Shown: one piece after another, positions 35,329-36,734 of the stretch
Position numbering within the stretch: position 1 is the stretch's first letter
Layout: every line of letters starts with the position of its first letter
NCBI GenBank assembly: GCA_003169715.1
Contig: PNAR01000292.1
Span: 2,415-39,148, forward strand
From: Acidobacteriaceae bacterium
GTDB lineage: Bacteria; Acidobacteriota; Terriglobia; Terriglobales; Acidobacteriaceae
Direction of reading: 5' to 3'
Length of the DNA stretch: 36,734 bases
Notes under the pieces: model-generated
What the model was told of the DNA's origin: nothing
Seen by the model: only the letters and a program-made list of their open reading frames with translations
Database searches by the model: none
Position numbers and translations under genes: made by a program

Positions 35329-36734
35329 GCTCCTAATTCGTCCAGCTTACTACGTGTCTTCTCGATCAAAGTTTCAAGTTCCTGCATCCGCCTTCGCGTT
35401 CCCTCCACCAAGTGTGCCGGCGCTCTAGATAGAAACTGTCCGTTCTGCAATTGACGTTCGCAGTTTGCCCTTTCTTTTTCGTGGCGTTCCAATTCTTTCT
35501 TCAGGCGCTCACGCTCCGCAGCGACATCGATCTTTTTTTCGTAGAGAATGTGCACATCAAAACGAGGCGTACTGCGGGTGCTCGGAAGTTTTTCCAACGA
35601 GCTTTCGCTGAACACAATGTTCTCGACATTTGCAAGACGTCCGACCGCTCCCCGATTCTGCTCAATCACACTACCCACCGCTGAATCCTCCGTGTAAATC
35701 TGGATCGGAAGTTTTTGTTTCTTCTCAACTTTCAATTCCGCCCGCAGGTTACGGACGTTCACAATCAACTCCTGAAGGATCGTCATCTCATTTTCAGCAG
35801 CAGAATCCATCTGCATCTCGTTTGCCCGGGGATATGCCGCAAGCGCAATTGACTGCAATGGCGGCTTGCCGTTGTAAACTGCATGCCATATTTCTTCTGT
35901 GATGAAAGGCATGACCGGATGCAACAGCCGCAACGAAGCATCAAAAAGCGCTACTAAGTTGATGCACGCTATTCGCACCGAGTTGCGATTTGCCTCATCT
36001 TCCGAAAGAAGGCGCGGCTTGATCAGCTCGATATACCAATCGCAGAGCTCACCCCAGAAGAAATCGTAGATAGCTCGGGCGGCATCATCGAAGCGATAGG
36101 CTTTCAAAGCCTTTTCCACATCGCCAGCGACACGATTGAATCGCGACAAAATCCAGCGGTCTTCCAGCGTGACCGCTTCAAAACCTGAAATACCAGTCGC
36201 CAAATTCCCGCTTGCCGGGAGAATCTCGCCTCCGATCCGGTCCACATTCATGAACATGAATCTGGCGGCATTCCAAATCTTGTTGGCGAATGCGCGGTAT
36301 CCCTCGGTGCGGCTCGGATTGAACGCAATATCCGTCCCCGGCGAAGACATGGACGCCAGCGTAAAGCGGGTCGCATCGGTACCGTATTTTTCGATCACTT
36401 CAATGGGATCGAGCACGTTGCCCTTGGTCTTCGACATCTTTTGCCGGTCCGCATCACGAACTAACGCGTGGATATAGACTTCGCGGAAAGGCACGCTCTC
36501 TCGCAATGCATCTTCTGGGGAAGACTGTTTCTCTCCGTCATGCAAAGACCGGTGAGGCGGACTCATAAACCAGCACCCCAACATGATCATTCGGGCGACC
36601 CAAAAGAAAAGGATGTCGAACCCGGTGATGAGTAGTGATGTCGGATAGAAGGCATCTAGATCGGGAGTGGCGTCCGGCCATCCTAGAGCGGTGAAGGGCA
36701 ATAATCCCGAAGAGAACCATGTGTCGAGCACGTC
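35325..36734 (-). CDS. valS: Valyl-tRNA synthetase, C-terminal part (5' truncated by window edge)
   Basis: MLDTWFSSGLLPFTALGWPD, ITGFDILFFWVARMIMLG, VRDADRQKMSKTKGNVLDPIEVIEKYGTDATRFTLA, C-terminal coiled-coil arm. Confidence 0.95.
   Translation of the reverse strand, partial: DVLDTWFSSGLLPFTALGWPDATPDLDAFYPTSLLITGFDILFFWVARMIMLGCWFMSPPHRSLHDGEKQSSPEDALRESVPFREVYIHALVRDADRQKMSKTKGNVLDPIEVIEKYGTDATRFTLASMSSPGTDIAFNPSRTEGYRAFANKIWNAARFMFMNVDRIGGEILPASGNLATGISGFEAVTLEDRWILSRFNRVAGDVEKALKAYRFDDAARAIYDFFWGELCDWYIELIKPRLLSEDEANRNSVRIACINLVALFDASLRLLHPVMPFITEEIWHAVYNGKPPLQSIALAAYPRANEMQMDSAAENEMTILQELIVNVRNLRAELKVEKKQKLPIQIYTEDSAVGSVIEQNRGAVGRLANVENIVFSESSLEKLPSTRSTPRFDVHILYEKKIDVAAERERLKKELERHEKERANCERQLQNGQFLSRAPAHLVEGTRRRMQELETLIEKTRSKLDELGA

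Noticed and set aside
1-36734. CRISPR array, prophage, integrase or transposase genes
   Set aside because: No regularly spaced direct repeats and no recognisable integrase, transposase, reverse transcriptase or phage structural motifs were seen.
1-36734. tRNA or rRNA genes
   Set aside because: No tRNA cloverleaf with GGTTCRANYCC-type arm or rRNA segment was recognised by eye; tRNAscan-SE would settle this.

Overview
A 36.7 kb chromosomal window that looks like an Acidobacteriota (Terriglobia-like) genome; this placement is inferred from gene content and repeat style, with no search run. Most of it is housekeeping or secreted-protein genes: recG (partial), selA, FN3 lipoprotein, FAH-family hydrolase, RNase H-like, metallophosphoesterase, RluA-type pseudouridine synthase, HicBA, esterase, orphan OppD-like ATPase, sialidase/BNR-like protein, Tat-exported protein, DUF2961 protein, Phd/YefM antitoxin with an interrupted ParE-like toxin, acyl-CoA carboxylase beta, thiL, M23 peptidase, recQ, OmpA-like, comEC, rlmD-like, coaX, birA, nadC and valS (partial). 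The least explained signals are: (1) a non-coding ~340 nt locus (about 13373-13710) with two homologous tandem RNA domains (GNRA hairpin + GGTCRGCAAGGGTCTAA), a central strand able to pair with either an upstream or a downstream partner, and a terminator; (2) a 44-nt double-hairpin dispersed element, seen in four full copies plus one partial, with one copy in frame inside selA and the partial copy in the 3' extension of coaX; (3) a ParE-like toxin with one in-frame UGA, directly followed by a stem-loop; (4) an orphan terminator with an upstream hairpin suggesting a small RNA near 6364-6430; (5) a long 5' leader of the M23 peptidase gene with c-di-AMP-riboswitch-like sequence blocks. All family calls are by eye and need profile or covariance searches.
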